NCBI GenBank assembly: GCA_021299875.1
Contig: JAJTEW010000001.1
Span: 1-64,000 of the forward strand
DNA length: 64,000 bases
Direction of reading: 5' to 3'
Origin: Comamonadaceae bacterium
GTDB taxonomy: Bacteria; Pseudomonadota; Gammaproteobacteria; Burkholderiales; Burkholderiaceae_C
Shown here piece after piece: positions 54,422-63,302 of this stretch. Numbering within the stretch: position 1 is the stretch's first letter; each line of letters opens with the position of its first letter. The translations under genes and the position numbers were made by a program. The notes under the pieces were generated by a model. It was given only the letters and a program-made list of their open reading frames with translations. It was not told where the DNA came from and did not search any database.

Positions 54422-55003
54422 ATGACACATCAGACACGAATAAGCCGCACTTTAGGTGCCCGCATCGGCATGACGCTGGGGGCGCTGGGCATGACATGGT
54501 TGAGCGGCTGCAGCACACCGCCTGCGCCCGTCCAGCAAGCTGTCACCTTGCCAGCTCAGCCTGCGGTCTTGCCAGAGCCCCCACCGCGTCCGTTCGTGGC
54601 CATGCCCGAGCGCCTGATTCCGGAAGCACCGGCTTTTAGCCCACCTCCCCCGACAGTCAAAAAATCTCTGGCACGTACCGCCAAAGAATACCGGCACGAT
54701 GCCGCCAGCCATTTGTACGCCCAACACCAACAGCGCATTTTCAAAGGCCGCTTGCCCCCCATGCTCGAAGCCGTGGGCGTGATCCATGTCAACATTGACC
54801 AACGGGGCAGCGTCAAAGCCATCCAGTGGCAACGTGCGCCCAAACATGCGCCACAGGTGATGCGAGAGATTGAGCAATTGGTCAAAGCCGCAGCGCCCTA
54901 CCCGGCGCCCCTGCACATGAGCCAGGTCACCTACACCGACGTGTGGCTGTGGCACAAAAGCGGCAAATTCCAGCTTGACACCCTGACCGAAGGACAGGAC
55001 TGA
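54422..55003 (+). CDS. Lipoprotein with proline-rich linker and TonB-like C-terminal domain
   Basis: A 193-residue predicted lipoprotein. The lipobox WLSGC places the lipidated Cys near residue 29. A Pro/Ala-rich linker (about residues 32-80) follows, then a folded domain with GRLPPMLEAVGVIHVNIDQRGSVKAIQWQRAPKHAPQVMREIEQLVKAAAPYPAP, which has the pattern of TonB C-terminal domains, although TonB itself is membrane-anchored by a helix. It is divergent from xdhC with a 78-bp gap and convergent with the BASS transporter. Possible envelope protein; no specific role evident. Confidence 0.75.
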   Translation: MTHQTRISRTLGARIGMTLGALGMTWLSGCSTPPAPVQQAVTLPAQPAVLPEPPPRPFVAMPERLIPEAPAFSPPPPTVKKSLARTAKEYRHDAASHLYAQHQQRIFKGRLPPMLEAVGVIHVNIDQRGSVKAIQWQRAPKHAPQVMREIEQLVKAAAPYPAPLHMSQVTYTDVWLWHKSGKFQLDTLTEGQD

Positions 55004-55010
55004 AGTCAGC

Positions 55011-55045
55011 GGCTCGGGTTCAGCGTGATCCGCCGAACCCGAGCC
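55011..55045. terminator. Strong hairpin between convergent genes
   Basis: GGCTCGGGTTC (55011-55021) pairs perfectly with GAACCCGAGCC (55035-55045), an 11-bp stem with a 13-base loop. It starts 7 bp after the lipoprotein stop and 43 bp before the end of the BASS gene. There is no clear T run, so termination may be rho-assisted. Confidence 0.6.
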
Positions 55046-55087
55046 TTGTTGGACGGGCCATGAGTTCGCGGGCCCAAGGGCTGAGAC

Positions 55088-55999
55088 TTACGAAGAAGCC
55101 AGTTGGCCCGCCTTGGCTTTGTCACGGGCCAGGGCCTCGCGGTCACTGCGTCGGCGAAACACCACCGTCACCAAACTGCTGCTGATCACGATGAACAGCG
55201 AATACAGCACCGGGATCAGCAAGATGTCTTGCTGCATGGTGCCCGCAAAGCTCAGGGTCACGATCAACACTGCCAGGGGTCCATTCTGGATGCCGGTTTC
55301 TAGCGCGATCGTGCGGCTGCGGTTGGCATCTTGGCGCAGCAGCCTGGACAAGGCATAACCCAAAGCCATGCCAAACAAGCCCAATCCAATCGCTGCGAAA
55401 TACACGACGAACGGCGTTGTGGCCAAGAGCTGGTGGTTGCGTGGAATCCAGGTCACGACCAAGAACAAAATCACCAAAATACCCAAAAAGCCCCCCAATA
55501 ACTCGATGGTGGCACCGATGTTAGGGCTCATTTTGCGCAAGCCCATGCCGATCAAGGTGGGCACCAACAGAACCACCAAAACCTGCGCCACATTGCTGGC
55601 CGGAATCTTGAAGTCACCGCTGATGCCAGCAGCCTGAGAGTAAAACTCCAGCAATGCAGGCACCATGACCAAGGCGACCAAAGTCGAAACGCTGGTCATC
55701 ATGATGGACAGGGCCAAAACACCCTTGCTGAAATAGGTGAAGATGTTGGAGGTGGTGCCGCCAGGCATGCAGGCCATCAAGATCAGGCCCACTGCCAGCG
55801 CGGGTGGCAAGTCCAACAGCACAGCCATGGAAAAACCCAGCAGCGGCATGATGCCGTACTGGCAAAAAACCCCCACCAACACACCTTTGGGCTTGCGAAA
55901 AGCGATCAAAAAGTCGCGCCAAGTGAGCGATGCGCCCATGCCCATCATGATGACCATCATCATCACGCCCAGCAGTTTGGTTTCAAATTCGGTGACCAT
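55088..55999 (-). CDS. Bile acid:sodium symporter (BASS) family transporter
   Basis: A 303-residue inner-membrane protein with about nine or ten helices. Family marks are MGMGASLTWRDFLIAFRKPKGVLVGVFCQYGIMPLLGF, the LILMACMPGGTTSNIFTYFSKG sodium-site region, and TIALETGIQNGPLAVLIVTLSF in the second repeat. Bacterial members transport organic anions such as bile acids, pantoate or sulfur compounds. It follows the FadD-like ligase by 20 bp on the same strand, so import and CoA activation of a carboxylate may be linked. Confidence 0.9.
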   Translation of the reverse strand: MVTEFETKLLGVMMMVIMMGMGASLTWRDFLIAFRKPKGVLVGVFCQYGIMPLLGFSMAVLLDLPPALAVGLILMACMPGGTTSNIFTYFSKGVLALSIMMTSVSTLVALVMVPALLEFYSQAAGISGDFKIPASNVAQVLVVLLVPTLIGMGLRKMSPNIGATIELLGGFLGILVILFLVVTWIPRNHQLLATTPFVVYFAAIGLGLFGMALGYALSRLLRQDANRSRTIALETGIQNGPLAVLIVTLSFAGTMQQDILLIPVLYSLFIVISSSLVTVVFRRRSDREALARDKAKAGQLASS

Positions 56000-56019
56000 A
56001 TCAAACTCCGCTGTAGCGC

Positions 56020-57783
56020 TCAGGCGCGGTTGAATTCATTTTTGACTTCGGCTTTCAGGTCCTTGCGCAGCACCTTGCCAATCGGGGACTTGGGCAACTC
56101 ATCGCGCAAAAGCACCGAGCTGGGACGCTTGTACGCGGCCAGATGTTGCTTGCAGTGGGCGAGCACGTCTTCGGTGCCCAGTTGCCCAGCGTGGTCGGGG
56201 TTGGGCACCACATAAGCACGCACCGCCTCACCCGTTCGTTCGTCGGGCGTGCCGACCACCGCCACCTCGAGCACTGCGTCCATCAGGGCGATCACATCCT
56301 CCACCTCATTGGGATAAACGTTGAAGCCCGACACCAATACCATGTCCTTTTTGCGGTCAACGATGCGGAAAAAGCCCTCGGCATCCATCACACCGATGTC
56401 GCCTGTCGCGAACCAACCATTCTGAATGACGTTGGCAGTTTCGGCCTCGTTTTGCCAATAGCCTTGCATCACCTGAGGGCCGCGCACCCAGATCTCACCA
56501 GGCTCACCCACGGGCACGTCTTGACCGGACTCAGACACCAAGCGCACATCGGTGCCCGGCGCTGGAATGCCAATGCTGCCCAAGCGGGGCTCACCACTCA
56601 ATGGGTTGAAACTCACCACGGGCGAGGTCTCGGTCAGGCCATAACCTTCGGCAATCGGGGTGCCGGTGACTTCGCGCCAGCGCTGCGCCACCGCGCTGTG
56701 CAAGGCGGTACCGCCTGCGATCGAGGCTTTGAGGTGTTTGGGCGGATACGCCAAAAACCACTCTTCATTGAGCAAGCCATTGAACAAGGTGTTCACGCCC
56801 GTCATCCAAGTGAGCGGGTAGTTTTCGACAGCACGTTGCAGGTTTTGCACTGGGCGCGGGCTGGGCACCAAAATGTTGTGTGCACCAATGGACAAGAAGC
56901 CCAACAAGTTGGCCGTGAACGCGAAGATGTGGTACATCGGAAGCGCCGTCAGCACACACTCTTGGCCAAGGCTCATGTGGGTCGCACCCATGGCCAGCAT
57001 TTGCTGCACGTTGCTCAGCAAATTGCCATGGCTGATCATGGCGCCCTTGCTCACACCCGTGGTGCCACCGGTGTATTGCAGCAAGGCCAAATCGTGCGGC
57101 TGCAAGTCTTGCCAATAGCCTAGGGCAGGCTCCTTTGCCAAAGTGGCGCTGCCCAAAGCCAAGGCGGCCTGCAAACGCACATGCGGCACCGTCACAGTCG
57201 GCAACACCTTGCTCCAGACCTTTTGCACGCCACGGATGATGCCGCGCGGAATGGCCGGGAAGAACTCAGATACGCCCGCCAACACAATGTGCTGCACGCC
57301 GGTTTGTGCCAGCACCTCAGGAAGCTTGTCGGCAAACATGTCCACCACCACCAAAGCCTTGGCTTGGCTGTTGTTGAACTGGTGCACCATCTCATTGACG
57401 GTGTACAGGGGGTTGGTGTTGACCAGCACGCAACCGGCTTTGAGCACACCAAAAGCCACCACCGGAAAGGACAGACTGTTGGGCAGTTGCACCGCCACAC
57501 GGTCTCCACGGGACAGACCCAGTGTGCTGCGCAGGTAGCCTGCAAACGCGTCCGACAAAGCATCGACTTGCGCAAAACTCAAACTGCCATTCATGCCGTT
57601 GGGCACCACGCAGGTGAAAGCCGCCTTGGCCTGGCTGTCGCTCGCCCAGCGGGTGCAGTGGTCGTGAACGAAATGCGCCAAATTGTGGTGGGTGCTGGCG
57701 GGTAAATCAGGGGCAATGCCCACTTGAGGGTAAACCGCTGACCACGGACGATGCGCGCTTGCGCTGTCGGGGTTGATGTTCAT
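56020..57783 (-). CDS. fadD: Long-chain fatty acid-CoA ligase, FadD-like
   Basis: A 587-residue AMP-forming acyl-CoA synthetase. The P-loop is QYTGGTTGVSKGAMISH near residue 236, the A5 motif EGYGLTETSPVVSFNP, and FRIVDRKKDMVLVSGFNVYPNEVED is the FadD-type C-terminal hinge with the conserved VSGFNV. The catalytic Lys is in LPKSPIGKVLRKDL. AAGGAG precedes the ATG. An interrupted CTCATTT/AAATGAG dyad lies 75-108 bp upstream. It is co-directional with the BASS transporter. Confidence 0.9.
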   Translation of the reverse strand: MNINPDSASAHRPWSAVYPQVGIAPDLPASTHHNLAHFVHDHCTRWASDSQAKAAFTCVVPNGMNGSLSFAQVDALSDAFAGYLRSTLGLSRGDRVAVQLPNSLSFPVVAFGVLKAGCVLVNTNPLYTVNEMVHQFNNSQAKALVVVDMFADKLPEVLAQTGVQHIVLAGVSEFFPAIPRGIIRGVQKVWSKVLPTVTVPHVRLQAALALGSATLAKEPALGYWQDLQPHDLALLQYTGGTTGVSKGAMISHGNLLSNVQQMLAMGATHMSLGQECVLTALPMYHIFAFTANLLGFLSIGAHNILVPSPRPVQNLQRAVENYPLTWMTGVNTLFNGLLNEEWFLAYPPKHLKASIAGGTALHSAVAQRWREVTGTPIAEGYGLTETSPVVSFNPLSGEPRLGSIGIPAPGTDVRLVSESGQDVPVGEPGEIWVRGPQVMQGYWQNEAETANVIQNGWFATGDIGVMDAEGFFRIVDRKKDMVLVSGFNVYPNEVEDVIALMDAVLEVAVVGTPDERTGEAVRAYVVPNPDHAGQLGTEDVLAHCKQHLAAYKRPSSVLLRDELPKSPIGKVLRKDLKAEVKNEFNRA

Positions 57784-57857
57784 GGAACTCCTTGAATAGA
57801 CTCAATGCAGCCTGGTGTGCACTTTGGACAGGCCACACACACAGTCTTGTTTTGATG

Positions 57858-57891
57858 CTCATTTTGCGTCGCAAGCGCAGTTTGAAATGAG
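57858..57891. promoter_or_regulatory. Interrupted inverted repeat upstream of fadD
   Basis: CTCATTT (57858-57864) and AAATGAG (57885-57891) are perfect inverted 7-mers separated by 20 bases. They lie 75-108 bp upstream of the FadD-like gene in an AT-rich leader. A repressor site is possible but the long spacer makes this weak. Confidence 0.3.
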
Positions 57892-57975
57892 TCAATATTA
57901 TTGAAGGAATTATTTATAAAAAATCAATGAAGTACGCTAAAAGTACCGGTATTTTCCCTAGGCAAAAACCTTGTT

Positions 57976-59202
57976 TTAAGAAGGCTTGATTTCCTCATGG
58001 GCCGCATTGGGCAGCCAACTCAAAATCAGGCAGGTGGTCACCGAAAACCCTGCCAACAAGAGCAGTGATTGACCAAAGCCCATGGCTTTGACCACGGGCC
58101 CCAAAGCCCAGACAGACAAGGAACTCACGCCAAAAGAAACACCGAGCCGCATGCCCGACACGCGCGAGCGCAAGCGATCGTCCACATAACGGGCAATCAT
58201 GTAATCGGTGAAAGGAATGGCGCCGAAAATGAACACCATCACGCCCGTCAATGCGACAAACAACCACCAGCCTTGCGCTTGGGACGCCAAAACCAACATA
58301 GGTATCTGCGCCAACACCATGAACAGGAAAAAAGGTTTCAAGGCCAATCGGTTGATCAAGTGCCCCACGATCAACTGAGCCAACGAAGCGACGGCGTACA
58401 CCACGGCCAACAAGATCCCCAAAGCGGCAGGATCCTCCATCACCCCCACAAAGCGCTCTGCCAACAGCAAACCATTGCCATTGGTGGTGAAGTTGAACAG
58501 CACGCTGCTGGTCACCGCTGCGGCTGTCATCACCACCAGCGCTCGCGCCAGCATGGGCGCGGGCAGGCTGACCTTGGCGCCGCCCTTGCGTTTGGCTGGC
58601 GAAGACACCTCTGGCGGGCAGCTGCGTGCAAACAAGAGGCCGCACACGAGTGCGCCCACACCGGGCACCACAAAAGCCGCACGCCAACCCAGCCACTGAA
58701 TCAAAAAACCTGTGAGCAAAGCCGCCACGGCCACACCCAAATTGCCCGCCAAGCCATTGAAGCCAATCGTCGCGCCAGGATTGGACGAGCGCTCAAGCAG
58801 CATGGGAATGCCCACCGGGTGGTAAATGGCAGCGAACACGCCGATCAACGTCAGGCAAGCTGCCAGTTGCCAGGGCGTTTGCGCGAAGGCCGTCAGGATG
58901 GCGGCTGCGCCAATGCCAAAAAAGAAGATCAGCATCATGCTGCGGCGGCCCCACAAATCGCCCAATCGGCCGGCGGGCAAAGCGCCCAGACCGAACATGA
59001 AGAAGGCCCCCGCACCATAGGGCATCAGGTCTTGCCATTGGGCCAGGCCCATGTCGGCCGCGATGGCGCTGACCGCCGCCGCAAAAATCAACAAAAACAA
59101 ATGGTCCAGCGCGTGCGCAATGTTGAGCAAACCCCGCACCACACGAGGGTGGTCAGCGGGTTGGTCGGGCACAGGGGCTGCAGGAGAGGTCAAGGTCGTC
59201 AT
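57976..59202 (-). CDS. Major facilitator superfamily transporter
   Basis: A 408-residue inner-membrane transporter with about 12 helices, starting at the ATG at 59202. The loop 2-3 motif LPAGRLGDLWGRRSMM is the MFS signature A. It begins with a hydrophilic Pro/Asp-rich N-terminus. The second half starts after a basic loop with PPEVSSPAKRKGGAKVSL. Substrate not predictable. It sits upstream of fadD on the same strand with a 192-bp gap holding a probable promoter. Confidence 0.9.
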   Translation of the reverse strand: MTTLTSPAAPVPDQPADHPRVVRGLLNIAHALDHLFLLIFAAAVSAIAADMGLAQWQDLMPYGAGAFFMFGLGALPAGRLGDLWGRRSMMLIFFFGIGAAAILTAFAQTPWQLAACLTLIGVFAAIYHPVGIPMLLERSSNPGATIGFNGLAGNLGVAVAALLTGFLIQWLGWRAAFVVPGVGALVCGLLFARSCPPEVSSPAKRKGGAKVSLPAPMLARALVVMTAAAVTSSVLFNFTTNGNGLLLAERFVGVMEDPAALGILLAVVYAVASLAQLIVGHLINRLALKPFFLFMVLAQIPMLVLASQAQGWWLFVALTGVMVFIFGAIPFTDYMIARYVDDRLRSRVSGMRLGVSFGVSSLSVWALGPVVKAMGFGQSLLLLAGFSVTTCLILSWLPNAAHEEIKPS

Positions 59203-59336
59203 GGTCGTTTTGCGCTTTCGACGGTGAGCATGCACGTCAGCTGGCGGTCACCCCGGCCAACAGGCTCCAACACTGTGCATCCAAGGCCGCTTCAGCGCTG
59301 TCGCTTTGGTCACAGCGGGGGCTCAACCTGCGCGCG

Positions 59337-60605
59337 TCACAAAGGCTCATTGGCCGGGGCTTTGCGGTCCCAAATGTGCGCACGCCAGTACACCGCCATG
59401 GCCCCGGTCAGCAACAGCCCCAAGACCGAATACACACCCGCTGTGGTGGCATAGCCCCAGCGGTCAATCAGCGGCCCCGACAGCAGCAAACCCAAAGGCA
59501 AGCCCCAAACGGCCAGCATGCGCATCCCCATGACACGGCCCCGGTAAGCGGGTTCTGTGGCGCGCAGCATGACGGCCGCCAACGGCGTCATGCTCAGACT
59601 TTGTGCCAGGCCCGCCAAGCCCAGCAAAGCCATGCCCACGCCCAACTGGGTGCTGAAGGTGAACAGCACATCCACCACAAACCAGATCGCCCCGGCCAGC
59701 ACCATGGTTTGCGCAGGGCGAAACGCAAAGCGGTGCGAACTCAGCACCACCGAGCCCACCAAGCCCCCAAAGGCAAAGCTGGCGCCCAGCCATCCCAAGC
59801 CCGTCTGGTCGGTCAGGTAAATGTTTTTGGCCACGTAGGGCAGCAAGCCCAATGTGAAGGGAAAGGCCAACAGGTTGACCAAAAACGCCAGCGCCATGGC
59901 GGCCATCAGCACCGGGCGGGTCCACACGTAGCCAAAAGCCAGCTGCAAATCGCGCACGGGCGACACGCGCACGGCTTCATGGGCTGGGGCAGGCACGTCC
60001 GACACCCCGCGAGACAGCAAAAAGCTGAGCGTGTAAAGCACAGTGATCAGCGCGTAAGCCCAGGTCATGCCCAGCCACGCGACCACACCCGCACCCGCCA
60101 AGGCACCGGCGATGCGAGCCGAATCCGAGGTGATGCGCGAGATGCCCAGCGTACCCAACAAATGCCGGGGTGGCAGGGTCTGCGCGATCAAGGCGTTGCG
60201 CATCATCATGTCCGAGGGTCGCACCAGGCCTGCCAAAGCGGCCATCAACAGCACCAACAGTGGCGTGAGAACTTGCAACCAAGCCAGCAGCATGAAGGTG
60301 GCAGCCAGCGCCGCGTACAGGGCACGCGACAGGACGAGCATGCGACAGTAACCCAAACGGTCGCCCACCACGCCAAACAGGGGCGAGACCAAAGAGCCCA
60401 AATACTGCAAGGCGCCAAAGACCACCAGCATCATGACCGAGTCCGACTCGACCAAGATGAACCAGCCCAGCACGATCGACTCCATCTCGAAGGCCCAAGA
60501 GGTGGCCAGATCGGCCGGCCACTGAAAGCGAAAACTCCGAACCCGGAACGGGTCGCGCCAGTGCATGGCGGGCGGGGACGGGGTGGGGGCAGCTGAAGCG
60601 CTCAA
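59337..60605 (-). CDS. Major facilitator superfamily exporter (EntS-like)
   Basis: A 422-residue membrane transporter with about 12 helices. Features are FQWPADLATSWAFEMESIVLGWFILV at helix 1, LVSPLFGVVGDRLGYCRMLVLSR (signature A region) and FGGLVGSVVLSSHRF in the second half. The layout resembles the EntS/MFS_3 exporter group. The TTG at 60605 is the longest start; ATG at 60566 is an alternative and neither has a clear ribosome site. The substrate is unknown. Confidence 0.88.
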   Translation of the reverse strand: MSASAAPTPSPPAMHWRDPFRVRSFRFQWPADLATSWAFEMESIVLGWFILVESDSVMMLVVFGALQYLGSLVSPLFGVVGDRLGYCRMLVLSRALYAALAATFMLLAWLQVLTPLLVLLMAALAGLVRPSDMMMRNALIAQTLPPRHLLGTLGISRITSDSARIAGALAGAGVVAWLGMTWAYALITVLYTLSFLLSRGVSDVPAPAHEAVRVSPVRDLQLAFGYVWTRPVLMAAMALAFLVNLLAFPFTLGLLPYVAKNIYLTDQTGLGWLGASFAFGGLVGSVVLSSHRFAFRPAQTMVLAGAIWFVVDVLFTFSTQLGVGMALLGLAGLAQSLSMTPLAAVMLRATEPAYRGRVMGMRMLAVWGLPLGLLLSGPLIDRWGYATTAGVYSVLGLLLTGAMAVYWRAHIWDRKAPANEPL

Positions 60606-60683
60606 CGAGGCGGCCTTGTGCTGTGCTTCAAACGCGGCAAGACCTCAAGCGGGCAGGGGCTGCAGGTCATGCTTGCGCTGAGA

Positions 60684-60866
60684 TCAGTCTTGCCCAGCCC
60701 GAGAGGGCTGATGGGAGGGCTCGGCGTTAAGCGCTTGGGCTTGTAATGGCGCAGGCTCTGGGGTGAAACACATTTTCTCGCCATCCCAACGCTGGCCACA
60801 CCAGCACAGGCCTTCGGCGTTGATGATGCAAGTGCCAGTGCCGCAGCACCGTGGATCGTCTGACAT
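60684..60866 (-). CDS. Small cysteine-rich conserved protein
   Basis: A 60-residue soluble peptide from the ATG at 60866, with CCGTGTCIINAEGLCWCGQRWDGEKMC in the first 40 residues: six cysteines in a compact pattern, then a hydrophilic tail. I recall similar peptides in Comamonadaceae genomes, but this was not searched. The arrangement suggests a metal-binding knuckle. It lies 75 bp downstream of the xdhB stop, beyond the terminator hairpin, on the same strand. No function is known. Confidence 0.7.
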   Translation of the reverse strand: MSDDPRCCGTGTCIINAEGLCWCGQRWDGEKMCFTPEPAPLQAQALNAEPSHQPSRAGQD

Positions 60867-60901
60867 GGGCCTGCTCCTGTTGGCTGGGTCAATCAAAGCG
60901 A

Positions 60902-60932
60902 CAGGATGCCTGAAACCGCTTCAGGCATCCTG
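60902..60932 (-). terminator. Strong hairpin at the end of the xdhAB transcript
   Basis: CAGGATGCCTGAA (60902-60914) pairs perfectly with TTCAGGCATCCTG (60920-60932), a 13-bp stem with a five-base loop. It begins 10 bp after the xdhB stop in the direction of transcription. The following minus-strand sequence is only moderately T-rich. Confidence 0.75.
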
Positions 60933-60941
60933 CTCAAAACC

Positions 60942-63302
60942 TCACAGCCCTGCAGTGGCCTTGGCTTTTTCGCACGCCATCAGGATGCGCTCGGGCGTGG
61001 CCGGGGCGTCCATGTACACCACCGCTTGGTGGTTGGCGCTGGCGGCCACCGCATCGCGCAAGGCGAAGAAGGCCGACAGACCCAACATCAAGGGCGGCTC
61101 GCCGGTGGCCTTGCTGTTGAACGGCGTGGGTTTGAGGTTGGCGTTGTCGAACAAGCTCACATTGAAGTGCTCTGGGATGTCACCCGCCACCGGGATCTTG
61201 TAAGTGCTGGGGCCGTGTGTCAGCAATTTACCCTTCTTGTCCCAAATGCACTCTTCCATGGTGAGCCAGCCCATGCCTTGCACATACGCGCCTTCGATCT
61301 GGCCTTTGTCCAGGGCGGGGTTGATGCTGCGACCCACGTCGTGCACGATGTCCACGGCTTTGAGCCACCACTCACCGGTGCGGGTGTCGATTTCCACTTC
61401 GCTCACAGCAGCGCCGTAGCAGTAGTAATAGAACGCACGACCATTCAGGGTCGCGAAGTCGTATTTGATTTCGGGCGTCATGTAAAAGCCCGTGACCGAC
61501 AAGCCCACACGCTCCATGTACGCTTGCTTGGTCACGTCCGTCCACTTGACGGATTTGCCGCCGCCGTGCAGTTCGTTGTTGGCAAAGCTCACGTCTTCGG
61601 GCTGACAGCCCAACATGCGGGCCGCCACGGGTTTCAGGCGCTCGCGCATTTGCGCGGTGGCATTCATGATGGCCGCGCCGTTGATGTCGGCGCCGCTCGA
61701 CGCCGAAGTGGCGGAAGCGTTGGGCACTTTTTGCGAGTCGGTGGCGGTGATGCGCACATGGTCCACGCTGATGCCCAAGCCATCGGCGCAGACTTGCGCC
61801 ATCTTGGTGTTCAGGCCCTGGCCCATTTCGGTGCCGCCGTGGTTACAGCTGACCGAGCCGTCCATGTAAATCACGAGCAACGCACCGCCTTGGTTCAGAT
61901 GCGTGGCCGTGAAGCTGATGCCGAACTTCAAAGGCACCAGCGCCATGCCGCGTTTGCGGGTTTTGCTCTTGGCGTTGAAAGCGTGAATTTGCGCACGGCG
62001 CACGGCGTAGTTCGATTCCTGCTCGACCTGATCGATCACCTTGTCACACACCCAATCTTCGATCAACTGGTTGTACTGGGTGGTCATGGTGTCGGGCGTA
62101 CCGCTGATGGCGGGGTCTTTGTAAAGGTTGAGCTTGCGCACGGCCAAAGGGTCTTTGCCCAATGTCATCGCGATCTCGTCCATCACCGTCTCGATGCCGA
62201 ACATGCCCTGCGGGCCGCCAAAGCCACGGAAAGCGGTGGCGCTTTGCGTGTTGGTTTTGCAGCGGTGGCTGACCAGCTTGAGCGCAGGCAGGTGGTAGGT
62301 GTTGTCGATGTGCAAGCAAGCGCGGTCGTTCACCGGGCCCGAATAGTCGGTGCTGTAACCACAGCGCGACATGAGCGTGATGTTGGCGCCCAAGACGCGG
62401 CCGTTGTCGTCAAAGCCCACCTCGTAGTCGATGCGGAAATCGTGACGCTTGCCGGTGATGGTCATGTCGTCGTCGCGGTTGACGCGCAGCTTCACGGGCT
62501 TTTGCAGTTTGAACGCAGCCAAGGCGGCGCTCTGGCTGAAGATGCTGGCGTTGCCTTCTTTGCCGCCAAAGCCGCCACCCATGCGGCGGCAAATCACTTC
62601 CACGTCATTGGTGTGCAGGTTGAGGGCATGCGCGGCTTCGCGCTGGTTGCCGTCGGGGTGTTGGGTCGACACGTAGAGCGTGAGTTGGCCGTCTTCCTTG
62701 GGCACCGCGTAAGTGATCTGGCCTTCCAGATAGAACTGTTCTTGCTGGCCCGTATTGGTACTGCCCTTGATTTTGTGGGGCGCGTTGGCAATCGCCGCGG
62801 CGGCATCACCGCGCGTGATGCCTTTGGGGGGCATGATGAAGCTGCTCGCCGCCATCGCGTCTTCGATCGTCAAGATGGGCGGGAGTTCTTTCACCAGCAC
62901 CTTGGCTTTTTTGGCCGCTTCGCGGGCATAAAGCATCTCGCGCGCCACCACCACCGCCACGGCCTGGCCGACAAACTCGACCTTGCCAGCGGCGAGGAAC
63001 GGGTCGTCGTGGATGATGGGGCCGCAGTTGTTTTCGCCGGGAATGTCTTTGGCCGTGTAGACGGCGACAACGCCGTGCTCTTTCAGAATCGCTGCGCGGT
63101 CAATGCCGTCGCCGATCAGCTCGCCATGCGCCACGGGCGACAAGATGAGCGCGGCATACAAAGTGCCCGCGTGCTCCGGAATGTCGTCGATGTAAGTGGC
63201 CGAACCCGTCACGTGCAGGTGCGCGGACTCGTGAACAATGTCTTTGCCTTGCTGAACATCAGAAGCAGGCAACAGATTCTTGATGGGGGTCGGAGCGTTC
63301 AT
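60942..63302 (-). CDS. xdhB: Xanthine dehydrogenase molybdopterin-binding subunit XdhB
   Basis: A 786-residue subunit holding the molybdenum cofactor; oxidises hypoxanthine and xanthine to urate in the cytoplasm. Active-site residues expected from R. capsulatus XdhB are visible: Glu in GQQEQFYLEGQI (about residue 200), Arg in ATAFRGFGGPQ (about residue 320), and the catalytic Glu in SKATGEPPLMLGL near the C-terminus. RRMGGGFGGKE and CNHGGTEMGQGLN bind the cofactor. The ATG directly follows the xdhA stop (TGAATG). The accessory gene xdhC is located separately at 53528-54343. Confidence 0.96.
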   Translation of the reverse strand: MNAPTPIKNLLPASDVQQGKDIVHESAHLHVTGSATYIDDIPEHAGTLYAALILSPVAHGELIGDGIDRAAILKEHGVVAVYTAKDIPGENNCGPIIHDDPFLAAGKVEFVGQAVAVVVAREMLYAREAAKKAKVLVKELPPILTIEDAMAASSFIMPPKGITRGDAAAAIANAPHKIKGSTNTGQQEQFYLEGQITYAVPKEDGQLTLYVSTQHPDGNQREAAHALNLHTNDVEVICRRMGGGFGGKEGNASIFSQSAALAAFKLQKPVKLRVNRDDDMTITGKRHDFRIDYEVGFDDNGRVLGANITLMSRCGYSTDYSGPVNDRACLHIDNTYHLPALKLVSHRCKTNTQSATAFRGFGGPQGMFGIETVMDEIAMTLGKDPLAVRKLNLYKDPAISGTPDTMTTQYNQLIEDWVCDKVIDQVEQESNYAVRRAQIHAFNAKSKTRKRGMALVPLKFGISFTATHLNQGGALLVIYMDGSVSCNHGGTEMGQGLNTKMAQVCADGLGISVDHVRITATDSQKVPNASATSASSGADINGAAIMNATAQMRERLKPVAARMLGCQPEDVSFANNELHGGGKSVKWTDVTKQAYMERVGLSVTGFYMTPEIKYDFATLNGRAFYYYCYGAAVSEVEIDTRTGEWWLKAVDIVHDVGRSINPALDKGQIEGAYVQGMGWLTMEECIWDKKGKLLTHGPSTYKIPVAGDIPEHFNVSLFDNANLKPTPFNSKATGEPPLMLGLSAFFALRDAVAASANHQAVVYMDAPATPERILMACEKAKATAGL

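Noticed and set aside
58069..60596. Two long plus-strand open frames opposite the MFS genes
   Set aside because: Gln/His/Gly-rich shadows of transmembrane genes in high-GC DNA.
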